Source: Oscillospiraceae bacterium | Lineage (GTDB): Bacteria > Bacillota > Clostridia > Saccharofermentanales > Saccharofermentanaceae | Assembly: GCA_902803695.1 (NCBI GenBank) | Contig: CADCQX010000358.1 | Coordinates: 1 to 10,807 of the forward strand | Length of the DNA stretch: 10,807 nt | Direction: 5' to 3' | In this document: piece after piece, positions 1-6,437 of the stretch | How positions within the stretch are numbered: the first letter of the stretch is position 1 | Layout of the letters: each line of letters begins with the position of its first letter | Position numbers and translations under genes: made by a program | Notes under the pieces: generated by a model | The model's database searches: none | What the model saw: only the letters and a program-made list of their open reading frames with translations | Told to the model about the DNA's origin: nothing

Positions 1-940
1 CTGCCATAACGATTACGTTAGTTGTAACATCGAAACCATCCATCTCAACGAGGATCTGGTTGAGTGTCTGCTCACGTTCATCGTGTCCGCCGCCAAGACC
101 TGAACCTCTTCTTCTACCTACCGCATCGATCTCATCAATGAAGATAACGCTAGGAGCTGCTTTCTTAGCATCTGCAAAGAGACTTCTTACACGGGATGCA
201 CCGACACCGACAAACATCTCTACGAAGTCGGAACCGGACATATGGAAGAACGGAACGCCTGCCTCACCTGCAACTGCTTTTGCAAGGAGAGTCTTACCTG
301 TACCAGGAGGGCCTGAAAGGATAACACCCTTCGGGATCTTCGCTCCGAGTTTCTTATACTTTTCAGGATTCTTGAGGAAGTCGACCATCTCCTGGAGTTC
401 TTCCTTCTCCTCTGCACAACCTGCTACATCGCCGAATCTGATCTTCATCTGGTTAGCTGTAACAAGCTTTGCTCTGTTCTGACCGAAATTGAATACTCCC
501 TTGTCTCCGCCCTGTCTTGTGAGGAAGATGAAGAGAACGACTGAACCGATAACAGCAATAACTACGATCGTATCAAGTACGATTCCCCAGTTGAACGGCT
601 CCTCATATTTGTAAGAATCGATCTTACCTTCAGACTTAGCAAGTTCCAGGTACTCAATGAGCTCATCAGTACCTTCCTGAGGAACATCAAGGGACTTGGT
701 AAGTTCCTTGCCATCTTTCTTATACTCGAGGATGGCTGTTGTACCGCGAAGAGTTACATTCTTAACATCGTATTCCTCGGACTCGATGTAGCTATATACA
801 TACTCAACCTTGTCCTTGGATGTATCTCTTCCGAAAATACTGACAAACAATACACAAAGACCGATTATCAGGACCAGATAAAAAAGAAGTCCCGATAAAG
901 GCGGCATCTTTCTGTTGTTTGAACCGTTGTTGTCGCTCAT
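1..940 (-). CDS. ftsH: FtsH membrane AAA+ zinc metalloprotease, N-terminal 313 residues (3' part beyond window edge)
   Basis: FtsH is a membrane-anchored hexameric ATP-dependent protease that degrades misfolded membrane proteins and short-lived regulators. The visible part starts with a polar N-terminus, then membrane segment 1 (about residues 17-36), an extracytoplasmic domain of about 80 residues, membrane segment 2 (about 119-140), and the AAA+ domain. That domain has Walker A GPPGTGKT (210-217), the pore loop FVGVG (243-247) and Walker B VIFIDEID (265-272). The reading frame stays open to the left edge, so the second region of homology and the zinc-binding HEXXH peptidase domain lie outside. 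The start ATG shares its A with the stop of hpt (TAATG), and the GGAGG that serves it lies in the last hpt codons, so translation is probably coupled. The order tilS-hpt-ftsH is standard in Firmicutes. Identification is secure. Confidence 0.97.
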   Translation of the reverse strand, partial: MSDNNGSNNRKMPPLSGLLFYLVLIIGLCVLFVSIFGRDTSKDKVEYVYSYIESEEYDVKNVTLRGTTAILEYKKDGKELTKSLDVPQEGTDELIEYLELAKSEGKIDSYKYEEPFNWGIVLDTIVVIAVIGSVVLFIFLTRQGGDKGVFNFGQNRAKLVTANQMKIRFGDVAGCAEEKEELQEMVDFLKNPEKYKKLGAKIPKGVILSGPPGTGKTLLAKAVAGEAGVPFFHMSGSDFVEMFVGVGASRVRSLFADAKKAAPSVIFIDEIDAVGRRRGSGLGGGHDEREQTLNQILVEMDGFDVTTNVIVMA

Positions 941-1476
941 TAATTACCTCCGTTCATGGACACAACGCAGATATCCTTAAGATTTCTGAATTCTCCGTCG
1001 TAATCCAAGCCATAACCAACAATAAATTTGTCAGGGATCGTTATCCCCTTATAATCTGCCTCGATCTCGTTAACACGTCTTTCAGGCTTATCAAAAGCCG
1101 TACAGATCTTGAGGCTCTTCGGATTTCTCTTAAGCAGGAGTTCCTTGAGACACTTGAGCGTGTAGCCCGTATCGATAATGTCCTCGACTATAAGAACGTT
1201 CTTGCCTTCGATATCGAAGGAGCAATCCTTCTTAATGGTCAAAACTCCGGTAGAAGTCTGTCCCTGGTAACTGGATACCTGCATGAAATCGATCTTAACC
1301 GGCATCGTCAGGTGCCTTATAAGATCTGCAGCGAAGATGAAGCTTCCTGTTAAGATTCCGATGACCAGAAGTTCCTCATCACCGTAGTCCTTGTTGATCA
1401 GAGCAGCCGTATGTTCAACCATTGCTTTAATCTCATTTGCTGAGATCATTACTTCAGAAACGTCAACTCCGTTCAT
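940..1476 (-). CDS. hpt: Hypoxanthine(-guanine) phosphoribosyltransferase, 178 aa
   Basis: This purine salvage enzyme transfers phosphoribose from PRPP to hypoxanthine and guanine to give IMP and GMP in the cytoplasm. The length is normal for bacterial Hpt. The PRPP-binding signature VLIVEDIIDTGYTL is at residues 94-107, with the acidic EDIID core intact. An early ILTGSFIFAADLIR segment (41-54) matches the family's conserved loop, and the C-terminal VGYGLDYDGEFRNL (153-166) is the purine-binding and flexible region. The start ATG overlaps the tilS stop by four bases (ATGA), preceded by GGAGG about 8 bases upstream. The stop overlaps the ftsH start (TAATG). In B. subtilis HprT and TilS are neighbours and have been reported to act together on ftsH expression; whether that holds here cannot be read from the sequence. 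Confidence 0.96.
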   Translation of the reverse strand: MNGVDVSEVMISANEIKAMVEHTAALINKDYGDEELLVIGILTGSFIFAADLIRHLTMPVKIDFMQVSSYQGQTSTGVLTIKKDCSFDIEGKNVLIVEDIIDTGYTLKCLKELLLKRNPKSLKICTAFDKPERRVNEIEADYKGITIPDKFIVGYGLDYDGEFRNLKDICVVSMNGGN

Positions 1477-2954
1477 GCTTCAACCTCCGTTAACCGTATT
1501 ACCAGATACTTGGTTTTTCCCTTATCTGCTGCATCCTCAAGGAACTTGTCCCTGGAGATGTTATCCGTAAATCCAATGGCATGTCCGACTCCGGGTATCC
1601 ACAGGACCTCATCGCCCTTAACGACTCCGAGGATCAGATCCTTAACTGCGCCCGGTACTTTGTAAGATCCGAGGAGCTTATCGACCTTAGTAGTAAGATC
1701 TGTCCCTGCACGCTTAAAAGTCATGTTCCTGTCGATCGGTCCGATACTGATTTCTTCGAGAAGATCCGAAGAAAAAAACGGACAAAACCACGAATTAGTA
1801 TTATACCTTATCGCCTCAATATTCTCAACGATTTCATAATTTATTTTAATAAAGGATTTGGGTAAAATTGTTGTATTTTTTGTATCGGCGATCCTCGTTA
1901 ATTCTGTTTTCTCATCGAAAACGAGAAGGCCCGATGCCATGACGGCACGTTTTAATCCGTCCTGAAGTTCAGCCGCTTTGCAAAAACCCAGAAATCCGCC
2001 CGTCACAAAGGCTTTTCGGGAAAAAGGAAGATCAATGCTCCTTCCGGAAGGACCGTTATCCGTACAAAGCTCCAGCACACTTTGAACATGCTTCTGCTCA
2101 AAATCGACAAGATCCCCGAAAGTTTCCTTCCAAAGAGCCCTGATAAGTCTGGTAGAAATAGCCTTATGGCATCCTTCGAAAACGCTGATATCAAGCACAA
2201 AATGCTTTCTGTCCAGGCAGTTTTCAAGCTTTTCTGCAACAAGACCGTCAATAAGATCCATGTCATCACTTAAGAGCCTGTAAGTCTCGAAAAGCGCTTC
2301 AGAAGGCTCCTTAACAGAAACATCCGAGATCTCCGGAAGGATCTTGTTACGCCAGATATTTCTCGTACAGCAGTTCTCCTGATTGGTCACATCCTCGCAA
2401 TGAGGCTGTCCCAGGCTGTCAAGATATTCAAGGATCTCCTTTTTCGAGACGCAAAGGAATGGCCTTATGACCCTGTCACTTACGGCTCTTGGAGATAAAA
2501 GACCCTCCAGTCCGCTGCCCCTGAATACATTCATGAGCATGGTCTCGGACAGGTCATCTTTATGATGAGCAAGACAGATCACCGACTTTTGATCCTTCTC
2601 ATCTCCGAAAAGTTCCGAAGCACAGGATTCAAAAGCCTCATAACGTAAGATCCTTCCCGTATCCTCGATAGAACGGGACCTGGTCTTTGATTCTTTACTA
2701 ACGTTGAATTTAAAAACTTTGCACGGGATATCAAGGCTCTCACACAGTTCTTCCACGAATCTTTGATCCCTGTCCGCATCCTCGCGAAGACAGTGATTAA
2801 CGTGAACAACATAGATATCGGATGATGTGATCAGGGGAAGAACCCTTAAAAGCGCTACGGAATCAGCTCCGCCCGAGCAACCGACTATCAAAGACCTTCC
2901 ATCGAAGATCCCGTTATCGGCTGAGAAACTACGGACCTTTTCAACAAATTCCAT
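1473..2954 (-). CDS. tilS: tRNA(Ile)-lysidine synthase TilS, 493 aa
   Basis: TilS uses ATP to attach lysine to C34 of the CAU-anticodon tRNA-Ile, making it read AUA and accept isoleucine instead of methionine. The N-terminal PP-loop ATPase motif SGGADS is at residues 27-32. It is followed by HVNHCLRE (51-58), AHHKDDLSETML (129-140), RGSGLEGL (145-152) and the RN..RN..LP block (198-207), all typical of the family. A middle helical region and a C-terminal TilS_C domain follow, with RAGTDLTTKVDKLLGSYKVP around residues 414-433. At 493 residues it is at the long end of the family, as in Bacillus, and longer than the E. coli enzyme. The start ATG lies 3 bases after the dnaB stop, with GGAGGG inside the end of dnaB. 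The stop overlaps hpt by 4 bases. The gene is normally essential where AUA is read this way. Confidence 0.96.
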   Translation of the reverse strand: MEFVEKVRSFSADNGIFDGRSLIVGCSGGADSVALLRVLPLITSSDIYVVHVNHCLREDADRDQRFVEELCESLDIPCKVFKFNVSKESKTRSRSIEDTGRILRYEAFESCASELFGDEKDQKSVICLAHHKDDLSETMLMNVFRGSGLEGLLSPRAVSDRVIRPFLCVSKKEILEYLDSLGQPHCEDVTNQENCCTRNIWRNKILPEISDVSVKEPSEALFETYRLLSDDMDLIDGLVAEKLENCLDRKHFVLDISVFEGCHKAISTRLIRALWKETFGDLVDFEQKHVQSVLELCTDNGPSGRSIDLPFSRKAFVTGGFLGFCKAAELQDGLKRAVMASGLLVFDEKTELTRIADTKNTTILPKSFIKINYEIVENIEAIRYNTNSWFCPFFSSDLLEEISIGPIDRNMTFKRAGTDLTTKVDKLLGSYKVPGAVKDLILGVVKGDEVLWIPGVGHAIGFTDNISRDKFLEDAADKGKTKYLVIRLTEVEA

Positions 2955-2957
2955 GTA

Positions 2958-4592
2958 TCAGAACAAACCCTCCGGGAAGTCTTCCGACGTATCCGCACCG
3001 CCAAACATATCATCATTGGCCGCATTTTCAAGAGGAGCTTCCTCTCCCGGCAAAACAGGTTCAGGCTCATAATCCGGCGGAGGAACCTGATCAAAATCAG
3101 CAGGAGGCATTGGCGGCATATCAGGCGCTGCCGGTTCCTCTGGATACGAGTAAGAAGCGGAAGCAGACTGCTGATCCTGTTTCTGCGGAGGTCTTGTTCC
3201 CGGAAGTTCCTGAGGCTCGTTCTTGTCAGGTCTTTCCATAAACAGAGTCTTGGAACCGATCCACTTAAGGTAGACAGGTCCTGTGCTGCCGTGACGGTTC
3301 TTAGCGATAATGATCCTTGCAGCCTGTTCATTAGGAACATCTCCGTCTTTATCATAGTAATTATCTCTGTCGATAAACCATACACTGTCGGCATCCTGCT
3401 CGATAGCACCGGAGTCACGAAGATCCGAAAGCATAGGCGTATGATCCTCTCTCGATTCAGGTCCACGTGACAACTGCGACAACGCAATAATAGGAACCTC
3501 GAGTTCTTTGGCCATAACCTTAAGACTTCTCGATATCTCGGTTACTTCGGCTTGTCTCGACATATTGGAGCGCTGCTTATCAGGAAGACTCATGAGCTGC
3601 AGATAGTCGACGACCACAAGTCCGAGCTTACCTTCAGCCTTAAGTCTCTTACAATCAGAGATCATAGAAGCAGGATTTGCAACGGAAGTATCGCTGACAT
3701 AGATAGGAAGGTCATTCAAGTCCTTGATGCTCCTGCAGAGCGTCAAAATCCTGTCCTGACTTAAATTCGCATACTGAAGGTCCTTAGCCGTAAATTCAGT
3801 ACGCGATGCAATGATTCTGTTACCAAGTTCGGCCTTAGTCATCTCGAGCGAGAATATGCAGACCGGAGTGTTATATATAGTTGCTGCGTTTACAGCGATA
3901 TTTATGGCAAGCGCCGTTTTACCCATACCAGGTCTTGCTGCAAGGATGTTAAAAGTACCCGGACGAAGTCCGCCAAGTTTGGCATCCAGCCTGTTAAAAC
4001 CTGTCTTGACGACATGGCGTGACGTCTTACCGGTAGAAACACTATAGATATCGTTGACAGTTCTCTTCAGGATATCCTTCAGGGGTTCAAAACCTTCTTC
4101 ATCATTCGATTCGCGAAGCTGCGACAACTCATTAATGGCCGTATCTGCAATATCGGAAGCCGAAGATTCTCCGTTCTTTGCCAATGCACCGATCTTGTCC
4201 AATGTCTTGATCAGTTTTCTTCTCGCACTCGCATCACGGATGATCTTAACATAATCATCCTTGTTGGACGGAATAGCATATGTATCGGTAAGTCCCATTA
4301 CATAGGAATCACCGCCTGCTTTTTGAAGAATACCGTCACTTTGGAGTTTCTTGATGATCGTATAAGGATCGACGGTCTGACTGTCCTCGTAAAGTTTTGA
4401 GATAGTCAGGAACAATGTCTGATGGCGCAGATCGTAAAAATCCTCAGGAAACAATCTGCTGCTTACAACATGATCCAATACATCGGAATTTTTCATGCAA
4501 AGCGACAGGAGAGCCTTCTCGCTCTCGATATCGAATGCATTCTTCTTAGCATCGTTTCCTATCAAATTGTCATTAAGCTCACGATCTGCCAC
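2958..4592 (-). CDS. dnaB: Replicative DNA helicase DnaB (DnaC of Bacillus), 544 aa with long C-terminal tail
   Basis: This is the hexameric superfamily 4 helicase that unwinds DNA at the replication fork. The N-terminal helical domain covers about residues 20-120 and is followed by a linker helix. The RecA-like ATPase domain has Walker A ARPGMGKT (219-226), the SLEM motif with the likely catalytic Glu250, Walker B VVVDYLQLM (326-334), LSQLSR (371-376), LRDSGAIEQDAD (391-402) and KNRHGSTG (431-438) carrying the arginine finger. The conserved domain ends near residue 453. About 91 further residues are rich in Pro, Glu and Asp and end EDFPEGLF, making the protein some 90 residues longer than usual. 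No intein interrupts the ATPase. The start is GTG, with AAAGGGG 10 bases upstream in the end of rplI; no better start is seen. The neighbour rplI is the usual partner in Firmicutes. Confidence 0.96.
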   Translation of the reverse strand: MADRELNDNLIGNDAKKNAFDIESEKALLSLCMKNSDVLDHVVSSRLFPEDFYDLRHQTLFLTISKLYEDSQTVDPYTIIKKLQSDGILQKAGGDSYVMGLTDTYAIPSNKDDYVKIIRDASARRKLIKTLDKIGALAKNGESSASDIADTAINELSQLRESNDEEGFEPLKDILKRTVNDIYSVSTGKTSRHVVKTGFNRLDAKLGGLRPGTFNILAARPGMGKTALAINIAVNAATIYNTPVCIFSLEMTKAELGNRIIASRTEFTAKDLQYANLSQDRILTLCRSIKDLNDLPIYVSDTSVANPASMISDCKRLKAEGKLGLVVVDYLQLMSLPDKQRSNMSRQAEVTEISRSLKVMAKELEVPIIALSQLSRGPESREDHTPMLSDLRDSGAIEQDADSVWFIDRDNYYDKDGDVPNEQAARIIIAKNRHGSTGPVYLKWIGSKTLFMERPDKNEPQELPGTRPPQKQDQQSASASYSYPEEPAAPDMPPMPPADFDQVPPPDYEPEPVLPGEEAPLENAANDDMFGGADTSEDFPEGLF

Positions 4593-4607
4593 GGTTAACG
4601 GACCCCT

Positions 4608-5051
4608 TTACTCAGCCTCAACTTCAAGAACGATATCACAGGAAACTTCAGTATGAAGCTTTACCTTAACTTCATAAGTTCCGAGATTCTTGATCTGAGA
4701 CTTAAGTGTCAGATTCTTCTTATCGATATCATAGCCGGCTTTCTTAAGAACGGCAGAAACATCCATTGCTGTAATAGCACCGTAGAGCTTTCCGCCCTCA
4801 CCTGTCTTTGCCTTAAGAACGAACTTCTGTCCGCCCAGTTTCTTGCCTGTTTCCTTAGCAGCTTCGAGCTCTCTTCTGGCATGCTCAGCCTGAGCACCCT
4901 TCTTCATCTTTACATCATTGAGATTTGCTGCCGAATATTCACGTGCGACTTTCTGCTTAAGAAGAAAATTTCTTCCGTAGCCGTCGTTAACTTCTACTAC
5001 ATCATTAGCCCTTCCGAGGCCCTTTACATCTTTGAGAAGGATTACTTTCAT
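4608..5051 (-). CDS. rplI: 50S ribosomal protein L9, 147 aa
   Basis: L9 is an elongated protein of the large ribosomal subunit, bound near the base of the L1 stalk, that helps limit frameshifting and slippage. The N-terminal domain starts MKVILLKDVKGLGRANDVVEV, the classic L9 opening, followed by the GYGRNFL motif around residues 25-31. A long lysine/alanine-rich connecting helix runs from about 45 to 75 and a C-terminal RNA-binding domain follows. The length is standard. The ATG start is preceded by a poor Shine-Dalgarno, GGGGGT 10 bases upstream, weaker than those of its neighbours. A good promoter and a terminator-like hairpin lie just upstream, so this gene probably heads its own transcript with dnaB. 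The stop lies 15 bases before the dnaB GTG. Confidence 0.97.
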   Translation of the reverse strand: MKVILLKDVKGLGRANDVVEVNDGYGRNFLLKQKVAREYSAANLNDVKMKKGAQAEHARRELEAAKETGKKLGGQKFVLKAKTGEGGKLYGAITAMDVSAVLKKAGYDIDKKNLTLKSQIKNLGTYEVKVKLHTEVSCDIVLEVEAE

Positions 5052-5065
5052 TCCAACATACCCCC

Positions 5066-5101
5066 AAGAAAAAAATAAGGACGCCTTTTTAAAAGGCGCC
5101 C
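5066..5101 (-). terminator. Intrinsic terminator-like hairpin between rpsR and rplI
   Basis: On the minus strand GGGCGCC plus T residues pairs with A residues plus GGCGTCC (hairpin at 5079-5101, one G-U pair, loop in the T/A run). It is followed by TTATTTTTTTCTT (5067-5078). This is a strong GC stem with a U-tract, pointing leftward, so it should end transcripts coming from rpsF-ssb-rpsR. It lies immediately downstream of the -10 at 5106-5111, so a transcript from that promoter would begin within it. It could act as an attenuator or as a 5' stabilising hairpin. On the plus strand there is no T-tract after the stem. Confidence 0.8.
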
Positions 5102-5105
5102 TGTA

Positions 5106-5134
5106 ATTATATACTATTTTTCACTCAATTCCAA
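5106..5134 (-). promoter_or_regulatory. Sigma-A type promoter for rplI-dnaB and downstream genes
   Basis: On the minus strand the -35 is TTGGAA (5129-5134) and the -10 is a perfect TATAAT (5106-5111), with a 17-base spacer. This is a strong consensus match. Transcription is predicted to start near 5099, at the foot of the terminator-like hairpin, giving a leader of about 48 bases before the rplI ATG. The stretch lies in the 103-base gap between rpsR and rplI. The promoter assignment is inference from sequence only. Confidence 0.75.
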
Positions 5135-5154
5135 ACCGAAAACGGTACACAAAA

Positions 5155-5424
5155 TTAGTCTGCGATAAATGGAAGAAGTGCAAGGTGACGTGCACGCTTG
5201 ATAGCAGTTGTGAGCTCTCTCTGGTGCTTAGCACATGTACCAGTCATTCTCTTAGGAAGGATCTTGCCACGCTCGGAAACGAACTTACGAAGCTTAGCTG
5301 CGTCCTTGTAATCAATAACTTCTACCTTCTCAGCGCAGAAAGAACATGTCTTTCTTCTGGAACGTCTTGGTCTCATGTTTCCGCCGAATTCACGACCTGC
5401 TTTAGGTGCTCTGTTATCAGCCAT
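5155..5424 (-). CDS. rpsR: 30S ribosomal protein S18, zinc-binding (C+) type, 89 aa
   Basis: S18 binds 16S rRNA as a heterodimer with S6 on the platform of the small subunit. The C-terminal core is typical, with DYKDAAKLRKFVSERGKILPKR-like residues from 38 to 59 and TGTCAKHQRELTTAIKRAR from 61 to 79. Cys27, Cys30, Cys64 and His67 (CxxC...CxxH) form a potential zinc site, the C+ form found in some bacteria; many S18 proteins have lost these cysteines. The basic N-terminal extension (about 25 residues, RPRRSRRK) is common in Gram-positive S18. A strong AAGGAGAT site lies 8 bases upstream of the ATG, in the 23-base gap after ssb. The gene ends the rpsF-ssb-rpsR unit, followed by a terminator. 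Confidence 0.97.
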   Translation of the reverse strand: MADNRAPKAGREFGGNMRPRRSRRKTCSFCAEKVEVIDYKDAAKLRKFVSERGKILPKRMTGTCAKHQRELTTAIKRARHLALLPFIAD

Positions 5425-5447
5425 AAGTCTTAATCTCCTTTACTAGA

Positions 5448-5918
5448 TCAAATGTCAAACGGCAATTCTCCATTGCCATCATCCTTTTCTTCGTAGATAC
5501 TCACATCAATCGGAGCAGCAGGAGCCTTAGGAGCTTCAGGTGCCGGAGCACCGGAAGGAGCCGGAGCCTGGGCAACAGGAGCGGATTCTCTGGAACCGGA
5601 GTTAGCGGAATCAGCAAACTCAGCCTCTTCAACTACTACCTCGGTAACATAACGCTTCTGACCCTGATTATCATCATATGTACGTGTCTGAAGACTTCCG
5701 ACAATAGCGATCTTGCTTCCCTTACGGAAATAAGAACCGATAAAACTAGCTGTCTGTCTCCATGCAACACAGTTGATGAAATCTGCCTGACGCTGTCCGT
5801 TGTTATCCTTAAACCTTCTGTCAACTGCAATAGAGAAATTGCAGAATGCAGTCTGGTTGGAAGTATTTCTTACTTCTGGATCTTTGGTCAATCTACCGAT
5901 CAAAATTACTTTGTTCAT
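5448..5918 (-). CDS. ssb: Single-stranded DNA-binding protein SSB, 156 aa
   Basis: SSB coats single-stranded DNA as a tetramer and recruits replication and repair proteins through its C-terminal peptide. The OB-fold starts MNKVILIGRLTKDPEVR and extends to about residue 102, with the usual NFSIAVDRRF and FINCVAWRQTA strands. A disordered linker follows (about 103-140), rich in Ala and Pro with repeated AP pairs, then an acidic end EKDDGNGELPFDI. Most SSBs stop at the Phe of a DDDIPF/DDDLPF-like end; here Asp-Ile follow the Phe. GGAGGAA lies 9 bases upstream of the ATG in the 24-base gap after rpsF. The position between S6 and S18 is the conserved Firmicutes arrangement. Confidence 0.96.
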   Translation of the reverse strand: MNKVILIGRLTKDPEVRNTSNQTAFCNFSIAVDRRFKDNNGQRQADFINCVAWRQTASFIGSYFRKGSKIAIVGSLQTRTYDDNQGQKRYVTEVVVEEAEFADSANSGSRESAPVAQAPAPSGAPAPEAPKAPAAPIDVSIYEEKDDGNGELPFDI

Positions 5919-5942
5919 TTAAAATTCCTCCGTGTCGTACGA

Positions 5943-6230
5943 TCACTCGTCTACACGAACAACAAGGTAACGCATAACATTCTCAGTGATCTTAAGCTTA
6001 CGCTCGATCTCTCTAGGGAATGTGTTCTCTGCTGAGAAATTGAAGCAAAGGTAGTAACCCTCTTTCTGGTCTTCGATCTCATAAGCAAGTTTCTTCATGC
6101 CGAGAACGTCGAGAGTCTCAATTGTAGCGCCTTCTTCAACCTTAGCCTTAACAGCTTCGGTGAGAGCATTCAAACCCTCTTCTCCAACGCTTGGATTGAG
6201 AACAACTACCATCTCATACTTGTTTGCCAT
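5943..6230 (-). CDS. rpsF: 30S ribosomal protein S6, 95 aa
   Basis: S6 dimerises with S18 on the 30S platform. The sequence MANKYEMVVVLNPSVGEE, the GYYLCFNF segment and the C-terminal ITENVMRYLVVRVDE are textbook S6, and 95 residues is the normal length. I chose the ATG at 6228-6230 because AGGAGGTG lies 9 bases upstream. A GTG in frame at 6240-6242 falls inside this ribosome binding site and would add only four residues (MNII). The gene is first in its transcript, behind a promoter at 6312-6341 and a leader with a predicted S6:S18-binding structure. The Cys in YYLCF is not a known functional residue. Confidence 0.97.
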   Translation of the reverse strand: MANKYEMVVVLNPSVGEEGLNALTEAVKAKVEEGATIETLDVLGMKKLAYEIEDQKEGYYLCFNFSAENTFPREIERKLKITENVMRYLVVRVDE

Positions 6231-6240
6231 GATAATATTC

Positions 6241-6248
6241 ACCTCCTC
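6241..6248 (-). promoter_or_regulatory. Ribosome binding site of rpsF (fixes the start at 6230)
   Basis: GAGGAGGT on the minus strand is an extended anti-16S match, placed about 10 bases before the ATG at 6228-6230. It overlaps the in-frame GTG at 6240-6242, which rules that codon out as the main start. Confidence 0.85.
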
Positions 6249-6253
6249 TTGGA

Positions 6254-6284
6254 CTTAACGGCCCGTCACTTCCTGACGAGCAAG
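6254..6284 (-). ncRNA. Candidate S6:S18-binding leader motif (autoregulatory hairpin with 3' CCG bulge)
   Basis: The rpsF leader can fold as CUUG (6281-6284) paired with UAAG (6254-6257), enclosing a 7-bp apical hairpin of CUCGUCA (6274-6280) with UGACGGG (6262-6268) and a GGAAG loop. The four bases CCGU (6258-6261) are left as a bulge on the 3' side. Outer stem, 3' bulge containing CCG, then apical hairpin is the architecture reported for the S6:S18 element found in many bacterial rpsF leaders, where the S6:S18 dimer binds and represses translation. The pairing is seen in the sequence; the identity and function are inferred from position and architecture. It ends 6 bases before the ribosome binding site. 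Confidence 0.7.
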
Positions 6285-6288
6285 GATA

Positions 6289-6303
6289 CTGTCACAATGA
6301 CAG
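6289..6303 (-). repeat. Perfect 6-bp inverted repeat at the 5' end of the rpsF transcript
   Basis: CTGTCA and TGACAG flank a three-base loop. With transcription predicted to start near 6305, this hairpin would be the first element of the mRNA. It has no T-tract after it and so is not an intrinsic terminator. It could protect the 5' end, or act as a DNA operator just downstream of the promoter. Confidence 0.55.
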
Positions 6304-6311
6304 CGAATGTT

Positions 6312-6341
6312 AGAATAGCACAGCAATTGCAACTAAGTCAA
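6312..6341 (-). promoter_or_regulatory. Sigma-A type promoter of the rpsF-ssb-rpsR operon
   Basis: On the minus strand the -35 is TTGACT (6336-6341) and the -10 is TATTCT (6312-6317), with an 18-base spacer ending in TGC, an extended -10 (TGn). The start of transcription should lie near 6305, giving a leader of about 75 bases before the rpsF ATG. The rest of the spacer (6342-6461) contains no gene. It has a 9-base direct repeat (CCTTATTGT at 6378-6386 and 6412-6420) and a weak hairpin next to the upstream gene. Confidence 0.75.
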
Positions 6342-6437
6342 GAAGTTTTGCCGCAATTTCTCACAGGGCATATTAACCCTTATTGTCCGTATACATCCAA
6401 AATACTCTTCGCCTTATTGTAACTCATACCTCAAAGA

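Noticed and set aside
60..482. Plus-strand open frame of 140 codons
   Set aside because: It lies opposite the FtsH AAA+ domain, which has clear motifs on the minus strand, and its translation is low-complexity with no ribosome binding site.
919..1353. Plus-strand open frame of 144 codons opposite hpt
   Set aside because: It is the reverse-strand shadow of hpt, whose PRPP motif is intact. The shadow has no recognisable family features.
2958..3235. Frameshift explaining the long DnaB tail
   Set aside because: The tail is one clean frame with a consistent disordered composition, ends 3 bases before the tilS ATG and holds the tilS ribosome binding site.
2888..3487. Minus-strand frame of 199 codons inside dnaB
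   Set aside because: It is an out-of-frame overlap of the dnaB C-terminus and the tilS start. dnaB is the real frame by its helicase motifs, and the product here is Arg/Leu-rich nonsense.
6231..6242. GTG start at 6240-6242 for rpsF, giving four extra residues
   Set aside because: The codon lies inside the AGGAGGTG ribosome binding site, and S6 proteins start at MANKYE-like sequences.
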